64,000 nt of DNA from Trichocoleus sp. FACHB-40 (GTDB lineage Bacteria; Cyanobacteriota; Cyanobacteriia; Cyanobacteriales; FACHB-T130), in contig NZ_JACJPF010000107.1 in assembly GCF_014695915.1 (NCBI RefSeq), forward strand, positions 62,001 through 126,000. Direction: 5' to 3'. The first letter of the stretch is position 1, and every line of letters starts with the position of its first letter. The notes under the pieces are model-generated. The model made no database searches, had not been told where the DNA came from, and saw only the letters and a program-made list of their open reading frames with translations. The position numbers were made by a program, and so were the translations under genes. Below, in pieces: positions 44,375 through 53,490 of this stretch.

Positions 44375-45790
44375 TTAGGTGGGATCGTTTAGTACCAAGA
44401 AGGCGGCGCACTCGACGTGAGACGTTTGCGGGAAGAAGTCAGCGGGTTGTACACGGGTTAATTGATAGTCGCTATTTCCTTGAGACAATAATTTGAGGTC
44501 GCGGGCTAGGGTAGCAGGTTTACAACTGACGTAGACAATCTGGCGGGGCTTAGTTTTGAGGAGGCTTTCGAGTACAGCGCGATCGCATCCCTGGCGCGGG
44601 GGATCAATTAACACAATATCTGGCGTGACATCTAGCTGCGGTAGTAATGTCTCCACTGCTCCCGTCTGAAACGTCACATTGGTAATATTATTCAACTGAG
44701 CATTCAGAGTTGCTTGTTCAACGGCTTCTGGTTGCACCTCCAAGCCAATTGCTTGCCGCACCCGCTGCGCCAAGGGTAGAGTTAAGGTGCCAATGCCGCA
44801 GTAGGCATCAACTAGCACCTCGTTGCCTTGCAGATTCAACTGATCTACAATGACTTGCAACAATCCTTCAGCTTGCTCTGTATATACCTGGAAAAATGTA
44901 TCCGGGCGCACCTGGAACTGTAAGCCAGCGAATTCCTCGCACAAGTAAGATTGACCAGCAATACAACGAGTTTCTGTCCCAAAAATGGCATTTGTGCGGT
45001 CTGGGTTGAGATTCAGCGAGACACCCACTAACTGTGGATAGCGAGTTAGCCATTCTTGCGCTTGAGCCTCAATATCTACCAAGTTCCAGTCTTTTACTAC
45101 CAAAGTCAGCAATATTTCACCAGTGCGTCGTCCAATCCTCAGGGATAGGTGACGTACTTTCCCCCGGTGCAGTTTTTCGTCGTAAATTCCCCAACCCCGT
45201 TTTTGGATGTCTTGCTTGACTTCAGCAAGTAGGGGATTTAAGCGGGGATCTTGCACTGGACACTGATTCAGGTTAATCAGGTGATGGCTGCCTTTTTGGT
45301 AGTATCCTGTTTGTACTTGACCTGTGGATGACCTTTTTAGGGGATAGGTGGCTTTGTTGCGATAACCTAAAGGAGATTCCGCTGCCAGGAGGGGAGCGAC
45401 TGGTGGCTGGTTGAATCCGCCGATGCGTTGTAGGGCTTGAATGACTTGATTGCGCTTGGCTTCAAGCTGAAACTCATAGTTAATATGTTGCCACTGACAG
45501 CCGCCGCACTTATCTGCGACGATACAGCCAGGGCGGATGCGCGAAGCGGACGCTTCTAGTATCTCGTGCAGCTTACCATGAGCGTATTGGGGTTTGACTC
45601 GTACTAATCGAACTAGGACGCGATCGCCGGGAACAGTATCTGCTACAAATACCACTCTGTCCCCGATTCGTCCCACTCCTTCACCGCTATCACTGAGATC
45701 GCTAATGACCGCTTCTACCAATTCACCTTGTTTCCACTGAGCTTCATTAGCCCCGTTGGCACCCGTATCCAGCACTTTTGTTAGTGACAT
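44375..45790 (-). CDS. rlmD: 23S rRNA (uracil-5-)-methyltransferase RlmD/RumA family
   Basis: This is a 471-residue SAM-dependent RNA m5U methyltransferase. The N-terminal TRAM domain (about 20-80) has [28 protein letters not shown]. The [4Fe-4S] cysteines are at [14 protein letters not shown] plus the later QCPVQD. The methyltransferase domain has [30 protein letters not shown] and the nucleophile region [14 protein letters not shown]. RlmD modifies U1939 (E. coli numbering), but the paralogue RlmCD acts elsewhere, so the exact target is inference. It is divergent from apcD. Confidence 0.92.
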   Translation of the reverse strand: MSLTKVLDTGANGANEAQWKQGELVEAVISDLSDSGEGVGRIGDRVVFVADTVPGDRVLVRLVRVKPQYAHGKLHEILEASASRIRPGCIVADKCGGCQWQHINYEFQLEAKRNQVIQALQRIGGFNQPPVAPLLAAESPLGYRNKATYPLKRSSTGQVQTGYYQKGSHHLINLNQCPVQDPRLNPLLAEVKQDIQKRGWGIYDEKLHRGKVRHLSLRIGRRTGEILLTLVVKDWNLVDIEAQAQEWLTRYPQLVGVSLNLNPDRTNAIFGTETRCIAGQSYLCEEFAGLQFQVRPDTFFQVYTEQAEGLLQVIVDQLNLQGNEVLVDAYCGIGTLTLPLAQRVRQAIGLEVQPEAVEQATLNAQLNNITNVTFQTGAVETLLPQLDVTPDIVLIDPPRQGCDRAVLESLLKTKPRQIVYVSCKPATLARDLKLLSQGNSDYQLTRVQPADFFPQTSHVECAAFLVLNDPT

Positions 45791-45865
45791 AGTATTTCCT
45801 TCCCTTTATTTGTGTCCCACCAAGTCGTTAAACTAACGAATGATATCCCGATATATCCCAATACC

Positions 45866-46351
45866 ATGAGTGTAATAAGCCAAGTTATTCTCAAAGCCGA
45901 CGACGAACTGCGTTATCCCAGCAGCGGCGAACTCAAGAGCATCAAAGAATTTTTGGAAACAGGGCTACAGCGGACGCGGATTGCTGCCACGCTAGCCGAA
46001 AATGAGAAAAAAATTGTTCAAGAAGCCAGCAAGCAACTCTGGCAGAAACGCCCCGACTTTATCGCCCCTGGCGGTAATGCCTACGGGGAGCGCCAACGGG
46101 CGCTATGCCTGCGCGATTATGGCTGGTACTTGCGTCTAATCACCTACGGAGTCCTCGCAGGTGACAAAGAACCGATTGAAAAAATTGGTTTGATTGGTGT
46201 GCGGGAAATGTATAACTCCCTCGGCGTTCCTGTTCCAGGCATGGTTGAGTCAATCCGTTGCTTGAAAAAAGCATCTCTTGACTTACTGGGAGAGGAAGAT
46301 GCGATCGCAGCCGCTCCCTACTTTGATTACATCATTCAAGCCATGTCTTAA
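45866..46351 (+). CDS. apcD: allophycocyanin alpha-B subunit
   Basis: This is 161 residues from the ATG at 45866 ([22 protein letters not shown]); an earlier ATG 54 bases upstream would add a non-conserved leader. It is one of the terminal emitters of the phycobilisome core, passing energy toward photosystem I or II. The phycocyanobilin-binding cysteine is in [20 protein letters not shown]. The core contact region [30 protein letters not shown] and C-terminus [11 protein letters not shown] are characteristic of ApcD rather than ApcA. It is monocistronic as usual. Confidence 0.95.
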   Translation: MSVISQVILKADDELRYPSSGELKSIKEFLETGLQRTRIAATLAENEKKIVQEASKQLWQKRPDFIAPGGNAYGERQRALCLRDYGWYLRLITYGVLAGDKEPIEKIGLIGVREMYNSLGVPVPGMVESIRCLKKASLDLLGEEDAIAAAPYFDYIIQAMS

Positions 46352-46499
46352 TTCTAGCGTTTTTAGCCCTTAGCCCAAGTGGGCGATAAGCGTAGTAGGG
46401 AGGCGATAAGTAATTCTGCTGATAGGCGATAAAAAGTTGCCCATTCCCAGAATTCCCTATCGCCTCAATTGCTAATCTGGATTGCTAATAATTACAAAC

Positions 46500-46577
46500 A
46501 AAAAACCGACGGTCCCTCTACAGAACCTGTCGGCTGGTCGTGTGTTCCCTATTGATGACTCGGCTAGAGTTCAGTCG
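46500..46577 (-). ncRNA. candidate small RNA ending in an intrinsic terminator
   Basis: On the minus strand a hairpin (arms 46506-46513 and 46525-46533, one bulge) is followed by six T residues, a canonical intrinsic terminator, yet no minus-strand gene lies upstream of it. Just 5' is a second stem (46573-46579 with 46554-46560, one mismatch) and a single-stranded AATAGGGAACACACG between the stems. A -10-like CATACT (46589-46584) predicts a start near 46577, giving about 78 nt. The two-stem layout recalls Yfr-type sRNAs, but the Yfr1 core is absent. A CRP site is centred about 63 bases upstream of the predicted start. Confidence 0.45.
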
Positions 46578-46632
46578 TCTCTTAGTATGCCCATTCAGGA
46601 ACTTGTTGAAGACGATATCGATCATCTTTTCC

Positions 46633-46648
46633 TGTGATCCTAATCACA
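46633..46648. promoter_or_regulatory. CRP (SyCRP1/AnCrpA)-type binding site
   Basis: TGTGA-TCCTAA-TCACA is an exact match to the TGTGA-N6-TCACA half-site pair recognised by cAMP receptor proteins, including the cyanobacterial ones. It is 127 bases before the membrane-protein gene at 46775 and about 63 bases from the predicted start of the opposite-strand sRNA. Confidence 0.6.
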
Positions 46649-46774
46649 GAAGAAAATAACTCGCAAAGCTTCCTCGGCAGCCTATAAAAATTCTGACAAA
46701 AATGCCGAAAGTTTACCATTTCAGTGTAATGTCGTGTTAAACAAATCCGTCGCTAAAATGAGCGCCACTAATGA

Positions 46775-47197
46775 ATGTCTTTCCTGAAGAAATTGCCTTG
46801 GGCAACTCTGGCACTGCTTCTGGTTACATATAGCGTATTCGGCTGGTTGTTTTCCTCTAATTTCTCTTGGAATTTTTGGCTGATTGAAACAGCTTTAGTC
46901 ATACTCATTGCTTTGCTTTTAACCGCTCCCCTAACACTCCTGAGAGCCTTTTTCTCCCAGTGGATGAACTCCGACACCAGAGCTTTCCTCTGCGTGATTG
47001 CAAGTGCTTTAGCCGGAGTTTTCATCATGACATGGTTTAGTTTTTTTGCTCATATTCTTGTTCTACTCTCAGCAGGGGCATTAACCAGACTAGACCTTCA
47101 GACTGCTGGTTTCAGTGGAACACAATCGTTTTGGATTATCGCGATTGTATCGATGGCCGGGTTTAGTCTAGGGGTGTTGTTAAACCAGCTGATTTAG
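46775..47197 (+). CDS. small integral membrane protein
   Basis: This is a 140-residue protein with four predicted transmembrane segments (about 8-26 LPWATLALLLVTYSVFGWL, 34-55 WLIETALVILIALLLTAPLTLL, 69-95 and 112-138). Charged residues are confined to short loops. There are no catalytic motifs and the family is not recognised. It lies downstream of a CRP-type site and a TATAAA (46683-46688) that could be its -10, so cAMP-linked control is possible. A hairpin terminator follows at 47303. Confidence 0.7.
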   Translation: MSFLKKLPWATLALLLVTYSVFGWLFSSNFSWNFWLIETALVILIALLLTAPLTLLRAFFSQWMNSDTRAFLCVIASALAGVFIMTWFSFFAHILVLLSAGALTRLDLQTAGFSGTQSFWIIAIVSMAGFSLGVLLNQLI

Positions 47198-47302
47198 CAA
47201 ACAAACACGCCGCATCTATTCAGCTGACAATGGACACTGTAAATACCGTCACAAAGGATAAGTCGCTGGATGCGAAATTTCCGGAAACTAAAGAAAGCGT
47301 TT

Positions 47303-47352
47303 AACTGTCCTCTTGCTCTACAGTGGTTTTGCTGTAGGGCAGTTTTATTTTT
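47303..47352 (+). terminator. intrinsic terminator after the small membrane-protein gene
   Basis: Outer arms AACTGTCC (47303-47310) and GGGCAGTT (47337-47344, one G-T pair) and inner arms CTACAG (47318-47323) and CTGTAG (47332-47337) form a long imperfect hairpin followed by TTATTTTT. It lies between convergent genes. Confidence 0.65.
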
Positions 47353-47368
47353 GAAGCCCAGTATCCCT

Positions 47369-48169
47369 TTAATCTTTTTCCGGTAGCTGAATCCGCACCT
47401 CTCCTTCCGGCGTAATAACAACTTTGCCACCTAACCCCTCAATGCGACTTATCGCAATCTGGCGTGTGCGATCGTCAACCGCATTCTGTAAAACCATTGA
47501 CCAAGCACCCACTTGAGCATACTTGCTGTTAGGATTGCGGGCTAAAAATTGGGCAGTTTGGCGAGAAATAGCGGCTACATTCTGACTCTCTGGATCAGCA
47601 TAAACACTCGCCCACTCCGCTGCCTTTTCAAATGATTTCCTAGCAGCTTGGGCATCCCCTAAAAACAACAATTCATCAGTCCCTTTATAACGCCAGACAT
47701 AATAAGACTTTGGAAGCGGCTTCTTGGCAATCGACCTTAACCCTTTCTCCATAAGCGCAACAGATTTTTCTGGCATACCTGCATACATAGAAATACTGGT
47801 AGGAAGAAACTGATACATTTTTAAGAAACGCGGATCTCGCTCCACAATTATCTCAAAATATTCTTGACTAAGACTATAACCAGTCTTTTCCCGTGCCGCT
47901 TCATCACCGAAATACGTCAAAAATTCCAAAAATGTCCAGTTTGCAAAAAGATTATTAAAACTAAAATTAGGAATATTTTGAAGCAGATTGAGGCGTAATT
48001 TTTCTGACTCAACTTCTCTTTTTGAATATTCCGTTGAAGCACTTTTCGGCTTCGTCCTGAGTTTGTTTAGTTGAGGTACTTGCAGGAAGCCAATTGTTAA
48101 CATACATAATATAGAAACGATGAAACCACTTATCAATTGGCTTAAGTTCTGACGAGATAGAAAGAACAT
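47369..48169 (-). CDS. membrane-anchored helical-repeat hypothetical protein
   Basis: This is a 266-residue protein. An N-terminal transmembrane segment (LISGFIVSILCMLTIGFL) is followed by a basic linker and a soluble helical domain with TPR-like spacing (FLEFLTYFGDEAAREKTGYSLSQEYFEIIVERDPRF, SVALMEKGLRSIAKKP, DAQAARKSFEKAAEWAS). It ends in a short strand pair, KVVITPEGEVRIQLPE. The domain probably faces the periplasm (inference). The family function is unknown. It is the last gene of the minus-strand block that contains the pilin and the glycosyltransferase, about 110 bases after the small methyltransferase gene. Confidence 0.75.
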   Translation of the reverse strand: MFFLSRQNLSQLISGFIVSILCMLTIGFLQVPQLNKLRTKPKSASTEYSKREVESEKLRLNLLQNIPNFSFNNLFANWTFLEFLTYFGDEAAREKTGYSLSQEYFEIIVERDPRFLKMYQFLPTSISMYAGMPEKSVALMEKGLRSIAKKPLPKSYYVWRYKGTDELLFLGDAQAARKSFEKAAEWASVYADPESQNVAAISRQTAQFLARNPNSKYAQVGAWSMVLQNAVDDRTRQIAISRIEGLGGKVVITPEGEVRIQLPEKD

Positions 48170-48279
48170 CTAGTAAACTTCCTAAGTTATGGCAAGAAGG
48201 TAGACACTATCACAGTTTGTGCTACTTTAAACCTTAGCTCAAAATGAAGTGCCGGAAACTGTAATTAGTGAGTAATCGT

Positions 48280-48825
48280 CTAGCTTTTAAATGTTTCAGC
48301 CTTTGTTGCCACTACATTGAGACTAATTAAAGTATCTACAAGCCGAAGGCTGCTACAGTCCTTAAATAAACCAAACTCTGGTACTGCTTGATAGTTTTGA
48401 AAGCCAGCTTCCTCTAAGTACAAAGCTAAAATATCAACATCAAAACCTACCTTATGAACATCATACTGATTAGTTTGACCACCAAAGATAATTCGCATGA
48501 TTTGGTATCGCTCCATCGGCATTAAGCTAGGATGAAGATAAAGCCAGCATAAAACTTTTAAATCAGGTACGCTGATAAAAAGCTTTCCGTTTTGTTGAAG
48601 TACGCGATACCATTCTCTAAGAACGTTAATTAATTCATCATTAAGTCCATAATAAAAATGTTCCAGAACATGACTTGCATAGATTGCTTCAATAGAATTA
48701 TCTTCAAATTGAGTTAACTGGGCAGCGTCGCCCACGAAATCAACTTCTGGACGAGCCTCAATATCTAATATCTTCCAGTCGGGATGCGGTTCTGTCCCTC
48801 CAATATGGAGCTTAAGTGTTGTCAT
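48280..48825 (-). CDS. SAM-dependent methyltransferase (class I)
   Basis: This is a 181-residue methyltransferase of the small class often found in surface-polysaccharide loci. Features: LKLHIGGTEPHPDWKILDIEARPEVDFVGDA with the nucleotide-binding acidic turn, IEAIYASHVLEHFYY (motif IV region) and VLREWYRVLQQNGKLFISVPDLKVL (post-motif strand). The first glycine motif is HIGGTEPHP rather than the standard GxGxG, common in this subgroup. Its position 36 bases after the SPINDLY-type glycosyltransferase gene suggests it methylates a glycan or glycoprotein. Confidence 0.85.
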   Translation of the reverse strand: MTTLKLHIGGTEPHPDWKILDIEARPEVDFVGDAAQLTQFEDNSIEAIYASHVLEHFYYGLNDELINVLREWYRVLQQNGKLFISVPDLKVLCWLYLHPSLMPMERYQIMRIIFGGQTNQYDVHKVGFDVDILALYLEEAGFQNYQAVPEFGLFKDCSSLRLVDTLISLNVVATKAETFKS

Positions 48826-48861
48826 GTCAACAGCCTCATCAATTTCAATTTCAATTAAATT

Positions 48862-51093
48862 CTATCTGCTTTCAAGATACTTAGCCCACATCTGCTCATA
48901 GGCTTTTTCCATTTCGCGGGTAAACTGCTTAGCATTCCATAATGGAGATGTTTGCCTTGATTGTTTTAACCGCCAAGCTATTTTTTGGCGCAAAGCAGCT
49001 TCTTTCCCCAAGCGGACACCCCATTCCACATATTCTTCATCTGTCCACGCAATTCCCTCGGTTACGCCTACATTCATCAGCATGGTATAACTGTTACGCG
49101 CGGCAAATTGCTCCCCAACTCGCGTTACCAATGGAATCCCCATCCAAAGAGTTTCCAATGTAGTGGTAGCTCCGTTGTAGGGATAGGTATCTAGTACCAC
49201 GTCAGCAATGCCCAAGTTGGCACGGTGGATAGATTCTAAGCCGACCTCTGGGAGGAATCGCAGGCGATCGCTATTTACGCCCTCTTCTTCGGCAATCTGG
49301 TTAAAGAAGATTTTGATTGATTCTTGGTCAGATAAACCTTTGATTAAGAAATAACTATCTGGCACTTCTTTAAGAATCTTCATTTGCAACCGTGCTGTAT
49401 CACGATGACGCTTAAAGCCCCTTTGAGCGCTGAAATATATCACTGCATCGTTGGGAATATCCAGATGATCCCGGCGTAGAGTTGGCACAGCCACTTCAAA
49501 ACCATCGACAGCTATATAGGTTTGGGGCAAACGCCAGATTTTCTCTGAGTAGTAATCTTGAGCAGAGTCTGGTAAAACATAGGGGTCAGCGATAAAATAA
49601 TCAATTGCAGGTAGTCCCGATGCATCCCAGCCTAACCAAGTAACTTGAACAGGCGCAGGTTTCAACGCCATCACCTCACAACTGATATCCAGGGTGATAC
49701 TATCCAGATCAATTAATATATCGATTTCATCCTGATAAATTTGTTCGGCAATTGCAAGACCATCAATTCCCAATTTATGGGCTTTGTTCACCTGCTCAAT
49801 AAGTTTTTCTTCTAAAGGGTCATTTATATATGGTTGATAGTTTACCAAATAAGCATTGACCTCAAATCGCTGTTGATCGTGATGCTGAAAAATCCAGCGT
49901 GCTAGCCAGCCTACAGAATGGGTTTTTAGGCAATGGGATAAATATCCAATTTTGAGAGGTTTAGTAGGAACATTTCTCGGATTAAGCAATGAGCGTTGAT
50001 GATATTGTTCCGCTTGTTCTTTAGCATAAAAATGAACATTAGACTGACAAACCTGAACTACTCCATTCTGAATTGAACGGTTACTTCTGGGAGCATCTTT
50101 AAAATAAGGAAAGAAAAATGACGGTGTAAACAGACGAAGTGTCGGCGTTTGGTCGAGAGAAAGAGGATTTTCCTTAATTAGTGACAGGAGTAATGATTCG
50201 TGCTGACCAAAAGCAGCAACTGCTTCTTCCCAATAACCGCCAGCACTCATTAACCCTCTCAAAATTAAATGATTAGCAAAAATTTTATCGGGTAAGGTTT
50301 GCATTAGAGAGTAGCACAACCTAGCCGTTTTTATGCCTTCATCATATTGACCAGCATTCTGATAAAAAGTAGCTAAATGCCTCAAAACCTCCTGATTTTT
50401 AGCATCTAAGGATAGAGCTAAATTAGCAATATGAGCTGCCAGGGCGAACAGCTTCATCGAATAACCAATTTTGATCGATGCAGACAGGAGTACATCGAGC
50501 AAAGCTTGAGATTCATGAACATAAGATAAACAGGCTTCTGTGAACTCAATCGATAGTGGTTCATGCGGTGCGTAATCCAATATGCTCCGTAACACCTCCA
50601 GCATTAAATCAGGGTTAACTCCTGTTCCTTCCCCTGACTGGAGCATCTGGATCAGTCCCAGGGAAGTGAAATCTTCTCTAGTAAGGGTGTCAAGTTCGAT
50701 TGAGAGTCGAAGCAGATGTAATAAATTATTGATATCGCTGGGGTTTATCTCCCTGATATGCTGTCGGATTGCCCAAGCAACTGAATAGTCCGCAAGCACC
50801 TCGCGCCGTTCGGCTTCGGTTTGCAAAACTTGGAGCAGTTCCGTTGTTGCAAGTTCAACCTGTTCTGGCGTTGCTTCTGCCATTGCCAGCATCCAGGTTG
50901 TCTGAGCCTCTGCCTCTTGCTCCTGTAATAGCAATAGTAGCCCCAAATGCCAGTAGTGGGATCTGATATCAGGTTCAGCTTCGAGCTGCTGTTCATAGAG
51001 GTTGGCGGCCTCTCGATAGTCCTCTTGGATTAGATATTGATAGGCTTGCTGCTGCCAGTTTGTCACATCAGTAGGAGATTTTTCACCAGTCAT
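48862..51093 (-). CDS. SPINDLY/OGT-type glycosyltransferase with TPR N-terminus
   Basis: This is a 743-residue cytoplasmic enzyme. Residues about 1-290 are TPR-like helical repeats (YQYLIQEDYREAANLYEQQLEAEPDIRSHYWHLGLLLL). Residues about 370-740 are the GT41 catalytic domain: KIGYLSHCLKTHSVGWLARWIF, PAPVQVTWLGWDASGLPAIDYFIADPYVLP, FSAQRGFKRHR, and the UDP-binding VVLDTYPYNGATTTLETLWMGIPLVTRVG. Such enzymes O-glycosylate Ser/Thr. It lies in the same minus-strand block as a type IV pilin (200 bases upstream) and two methyltransferases, so pilin or another surface protein is the candidate substrate. Confidence 0.93.
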   Translation of the reverse strand: MTGEKSPTDVTNWQQQAYQYLIQEDYREAANLYEQQLEAEPDIRSHYWHLGLLLLLQEQEAEAQTTWMLAMAEATPEQVELATTELLQVLQTEAERREVLADYSVAWAIRQHIREINPSDINNLLHLLRLSIELDTLTREDFTSLGLIQMLQSGEGTGVNPDLMLEVLRSILDYAPHEPLSIEFTEACLSYVHESQALLDVLLSASIKIGYSMKLFALAAHIANLALSLDAKNQEVLRHLATFYQNAGQYDEGIKTARLCYSLMQTLPDKIFANHLILRGLMSAGGYWEEAVAAFGQHESLLLSLIKENPLSLDQTPTLRLFTPSFFFPYFKDAPRSNRSIQNGVVQVCQSNVHFYAKEQAEQYHQRSLLNPRNVPTKPLKIGYLSHCLKTHSVGWLARWIFQHHDQQRFEVNAYLVNYQPYINDPLEEKLIEQVNKAHKLGIDGLAIAEQIYQDEIDILIDLDSITLDISCEVMALKPAPVQVTWLGWDASGLPAIDYFIADPYVLPDSAQDYYSEKIWRLPQTYIAVDGFEVAVPTLRRDHLDIPNDAVIYFSAQRGFKRHRDTARLQMKILKEVPDSYFLIKGLSDQESIKIFFNQIAEEEGVNSDRLRFLPEVGLESIHRANLGIADVVLDTYPYNGATTTLETLWMGIPLVTRVGEQFAARNSYTMLMNVGVTEGIAWTDEEYVEWGVRLGKEAALRQKIAWRLKQSRQTSPLWNAKQFTREMEKAYEQMWAKYLESR

Positions 51094-51186
51094 AAAAGAT
51101 TGTTTTTTGCAGTGAGCATATCACTCGCATTCTTCCAATTAAAACTCTGCGAGATCACTTTCCTCGCTATTATGTAAATAAAACAA

Positions 51187-51210
51187 AGTGGGTAGAATAT
51201 ACTACCCACT
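51187..51210 (-). terminator. hairpin terminator after the pilin gene
   Basis: Perfect 9-bp arms (AGTGGGTAG 51187-51195, CTACCCACT 51202-51210) enclose a 6-base loop and are followed on the minus strand by TTGTTTTATTT. It is 84 bases past the pilin stop, before the glycosyltransferase start, so the highly expressed pilin message may end here. Confidence 0.75.
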
Positions 51211-51293
51211 CTAGCAAAAGCTATAATCAAGCCTTTTTAATTAAGCCTTACTAACACCAGTAAAGCGCCAGCAGAGCGAGACTTTCTTCTCTA

Positions 51294-51860
51294 CTACTTA
51301 ATGGCGTCGTAACCGGCAGGGCAGGTTTGTCCGCCAGCAGCTGGAGGAGCTACAAGTTGCTGGCCATTCACACCGCCGGTTACAAGAGCCTTCTGACCTT
51401 CGCACAATAGGGCCAGCGTGGTTGCCTCACTTGTAGCTTGCACTGTTCCTACCCCTACGCCACCAATGTATGCTTTGATTGGAGCCGCTGCTAATACCTG
51501 CTGTGCCTGGTTGGTGACATTGGAGATACCAGTGCCCGGAGCAGTTGCAGGCTGAATCACGTATTTATAGTTAGTCGTCTGGGTTGCGACGCCAAGACCC
51601 AGCTTACCGAAGCCATCATTAGCCGCAAAAGTATTTTTCTCTAAATAGTAAGCTTGCTGTGACCGATTCATTGAGCCGACATATGTCTTAGCTTCAGACT
51701 GCTTAGCTTTGTTGGCTTGGTTAAGGAAGGATGGGAGGGCAATGGCAGCTAAGATACCAATGATGATGATAACGACGAGAAGTTCAATCAGAGTGAAACC
51801 TTCGTCTTGCTTTTTCTGATTTAGGTGTTGCAGGAACTTAGCTTTTAGTTCGGTCTTCAT
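51294..51860 (-). CDS. type IV pilin-like protein (PilA family)
   Basis: The ATG at 51860 (MKTELKAKFLQHLNQKKQDEG) is chosen because AAGGAG lies 8 bases before it; an upstream ATG adds 21 atypical residues. The 188-residue product has a class III signal, with cleavage expected at DEG/FTLIELLVVIIIIGILAAIALPSF and Glu at position 5 of the mature pilin. The C-terminal half contains NTFAANDGFGKLGLGVATQTTNYKYVI and a cysteine pair (LLCEGQ and QTCPAGYD) forming the usual D-region disulfide. It is a major-pilin-like subunit for motility or competence, or a minor variant. Confidence 0.92.
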   Translation of the reverse strand: MKTELKAKFLQHLNQKKQDEGFTLIELLVVIIIIGILAAIALPSFLNQANKAKQSEAKTYVGSMNRSQQAYYLEKNTFAANDGFGKLGLGVATQTTNYKYVIQPATAPGTGISNVTNQAQQVLAAAPIKAYIGGVGVGTVQATSEATTLALLCEGQKALVTGGVNGQQLVAPPAAGGQTCPAGYDAIK

Positions 51861-51983
51861 GAAAGGTTTCTCCTTGAGGTGCGGGATGCTGTAACTTCTA
51901 TCTGTTGGATTTAACTTACCCACTTCCGCTCACTTTCATATCACCCTGTGAAAAAAAAATTTTAGGGATACATCCCAGCAACC

Positions 51984-53306
51984 TTAGGCGCAGCACTCCA
52001 GCAGCACGTAACCAAGGCTCTCCAGCCGAGTCAGTAGCTGTTTGACTATCTCAAAAGCCTCTCCCTCATCTGTAGGCTCTAAAGTTACAGGATGAACAGG
52101 TCTGACTTGCTTCCAGCGCTTCACCAGAGACATCATCGACTGAGACTCGTCCAACAATGGTAGCAGGCACACTGCACTTGAGCTGTCTATATTGACAAAC
52201 CCCTCATGAATGGGAAGATGCTGGCTAATTTCAAACATTCTTAGCTCAGAAATACAAGCTACAAGGTCTTCTCTTAATTTCGGGGTTCTCAGTTGAGGAT
52301 GCAGAGACACCTGCGCTTCTTGCCAGTGACAGGTCGTCCACTCAGAAATTGGTACAAAAGGCTTGGCTTGGTTTATATGACCGCACCAGAGGTCAATCAG
52401 ACGATGGACAGGATGTAAAAGTTCAAACAGATGCAGTTGCTCTTCCACAGAAGTTTCGGGGAGAGCTAGTGCCAGAAATGCAGGTAAATCGTCAGGATTA
52501 TTAAACAAATCCATTAAGTCCCATCGTCGCCACTGCACCATGCTGATGAACTCTAAATCAGCAGCTCTCAAAGCCGAGAACATTTGAGGTATAGTAGAAC
52601 CTTTATCACCTAGAAGTAAGTGATTTGCTAGAATCCGCTCGTCTTCTATTTCATAATTAGGATTCCAGGTCTGCAACTTGAGAAGAACTTGATCTTTCAT
52701 AGCCCCCATAGTTTCTCGAACAAAACCGATTTCCATCTCTTGGGGGTTCTCATCCATAAAACCCATCATTTTAAAAACTTCTTGAGCGCGAAAGAAAATG
52801 CTCCTCTGTAGTGAACTATGCAGGTTAGTACGAATGATTCCTTCTGGTTTTAAAACGGCTTTCATTGCCTGCAATCCTAAAACTGCATCAGGTAGGAGAT
52901 AAAGGACTTCATCATTGTTAATGTAGTCAAACTCTATGCCTAAAGTTGGCAAATCCTCTATCAAGAGGGTATAGAATTCGGCATTCTCAAATCCGTGGTG
53001 TTGCAAGCGTTGACGCGATAGTTTTACAGACTCCTCTGATAAATCAATTCCTACAATTTTTGCGCCAGGATTAGCTTCAGCTAGAATTAAGGATTTGTAG
53101 CCGCTGCCACAACCTGCATCTAAAATCACTTTACCTTTAGTGTCTATAACCTTTTGGTTTCTTAAATAGTAAGGGGTTACTAGGTTATGAATATAAAGCA
53201 AATTAGGGTCAGACTTTGGTGATTTATCTAGTGGAACTCTAGGATAAGGAGAAGTTTCAAATTGCTGACGGATTTTTTCTAGTAAATCTGATGTTTGGTC
53301 GTTCAT
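51984..53306 (-). CDS. SAM-dependent methyltransferase with C-terminal extension
   Basis: This is a 440-residue protein. Residues about 1-35 are QQFETSPYPRVPLDKSPK. A class I methyltransferase domain (about 36-200) follows: VILDAGCGSGYKSLILAEANPGAKIVGIDLS (motifs I and II), DYINNDEVLYLLPD, and AVLKPEGIIRTNL. The 240-residue C-terminal part (SMVQWRRWDLMDLFNN, LPLLDESQSMMSLVKRW) is a winged-helix-like regulatory or recognition region known in some TPR-linked methyltransferases. The substrate is unknown. It lies directly upstream of the pilin gene on the same strand. Confidence 0.87.
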   Translation of the reverse strand: MNDQTSDLLEKIRQQFETSPYPRVPLDKSPKSDPNLLYIHNLVTPYYLRNQKVIDTKGKVILDAGCGSGYKSLILAEANPGAKIVGIDLSEESVKLSRQRLQHHGFENAEFYTLLIEDLPTLGIEFDYINNDEVLYLLPDAVLGLQAMKAVLKPEGIIRTNLHSSLQRSIFFRAQEVFKMMGFMDENPQEMEIGFVRETMGAMKDQVLLKLQTWNPNYEIEDERILANHLLLGDKGSTIPQMFSALRAADLEFISMVQWRRWDLMDLFNNPDDLPAFLALALPETSVEEQLHLFELLHPVHRLIDLWCGHINQAKPFVPISEWTTCHWQEAQVSLHPQLRTPKLREDLVACISELRMFEISQHLPIHEGFVNIDSSSAVCLLPLLDESQSMMSLVKRWKQVRPVHPVTLEPTDEGEAFEIVKQLLTRLESLGYVLLECCA

Positions 53307-53490
53307 TGGAAATTTATCCTGATGCTGAGTTTTTGCCTGTCTTGGAAGTGGGTCAAAATATAGTTGATGTCAGCGTTGCTATTCAAGTGTTCCCACTTTT
53401 AGGGCAGAAATATACTAAATGAGCAAAAGTTTCTGGCGATCCCTTCCCCTTACCCCCAGAACCGCTATAATCAAATAAAACGTAGTCGTT

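Larger units (their letters stand above)
46352..46774. other. apcD 3' region, sRNA candidate and CRP-site region
   Basis: After apcD come GGCGATAAG-type repeats (46383-46465, including an inverted AGGCGAT/ATCGCCT pair). A minus-strand hairpin plus T-run, a CRP-type palindrome and candidate promoters follow, described separately. No protein-coding gene is seen. Confidence 0.6.

Noticed and set aside
44151-44411. 86-codon minus-strand frame downstream of rlmD
   Set aside because: It overlaps the rlmD 3' end in another frame and contains the two local hairpins; no family resemblance.
46500-46577. Identification of the candidate sRNA as Yfr1, 6S RNA, tmRNA or SRP RNA
   Set aside because: The Yfr1 core ACTCCTCAC is missing, the size is too small for 6S or tmRNA, and the SRP GNAR-loop helix is absent.
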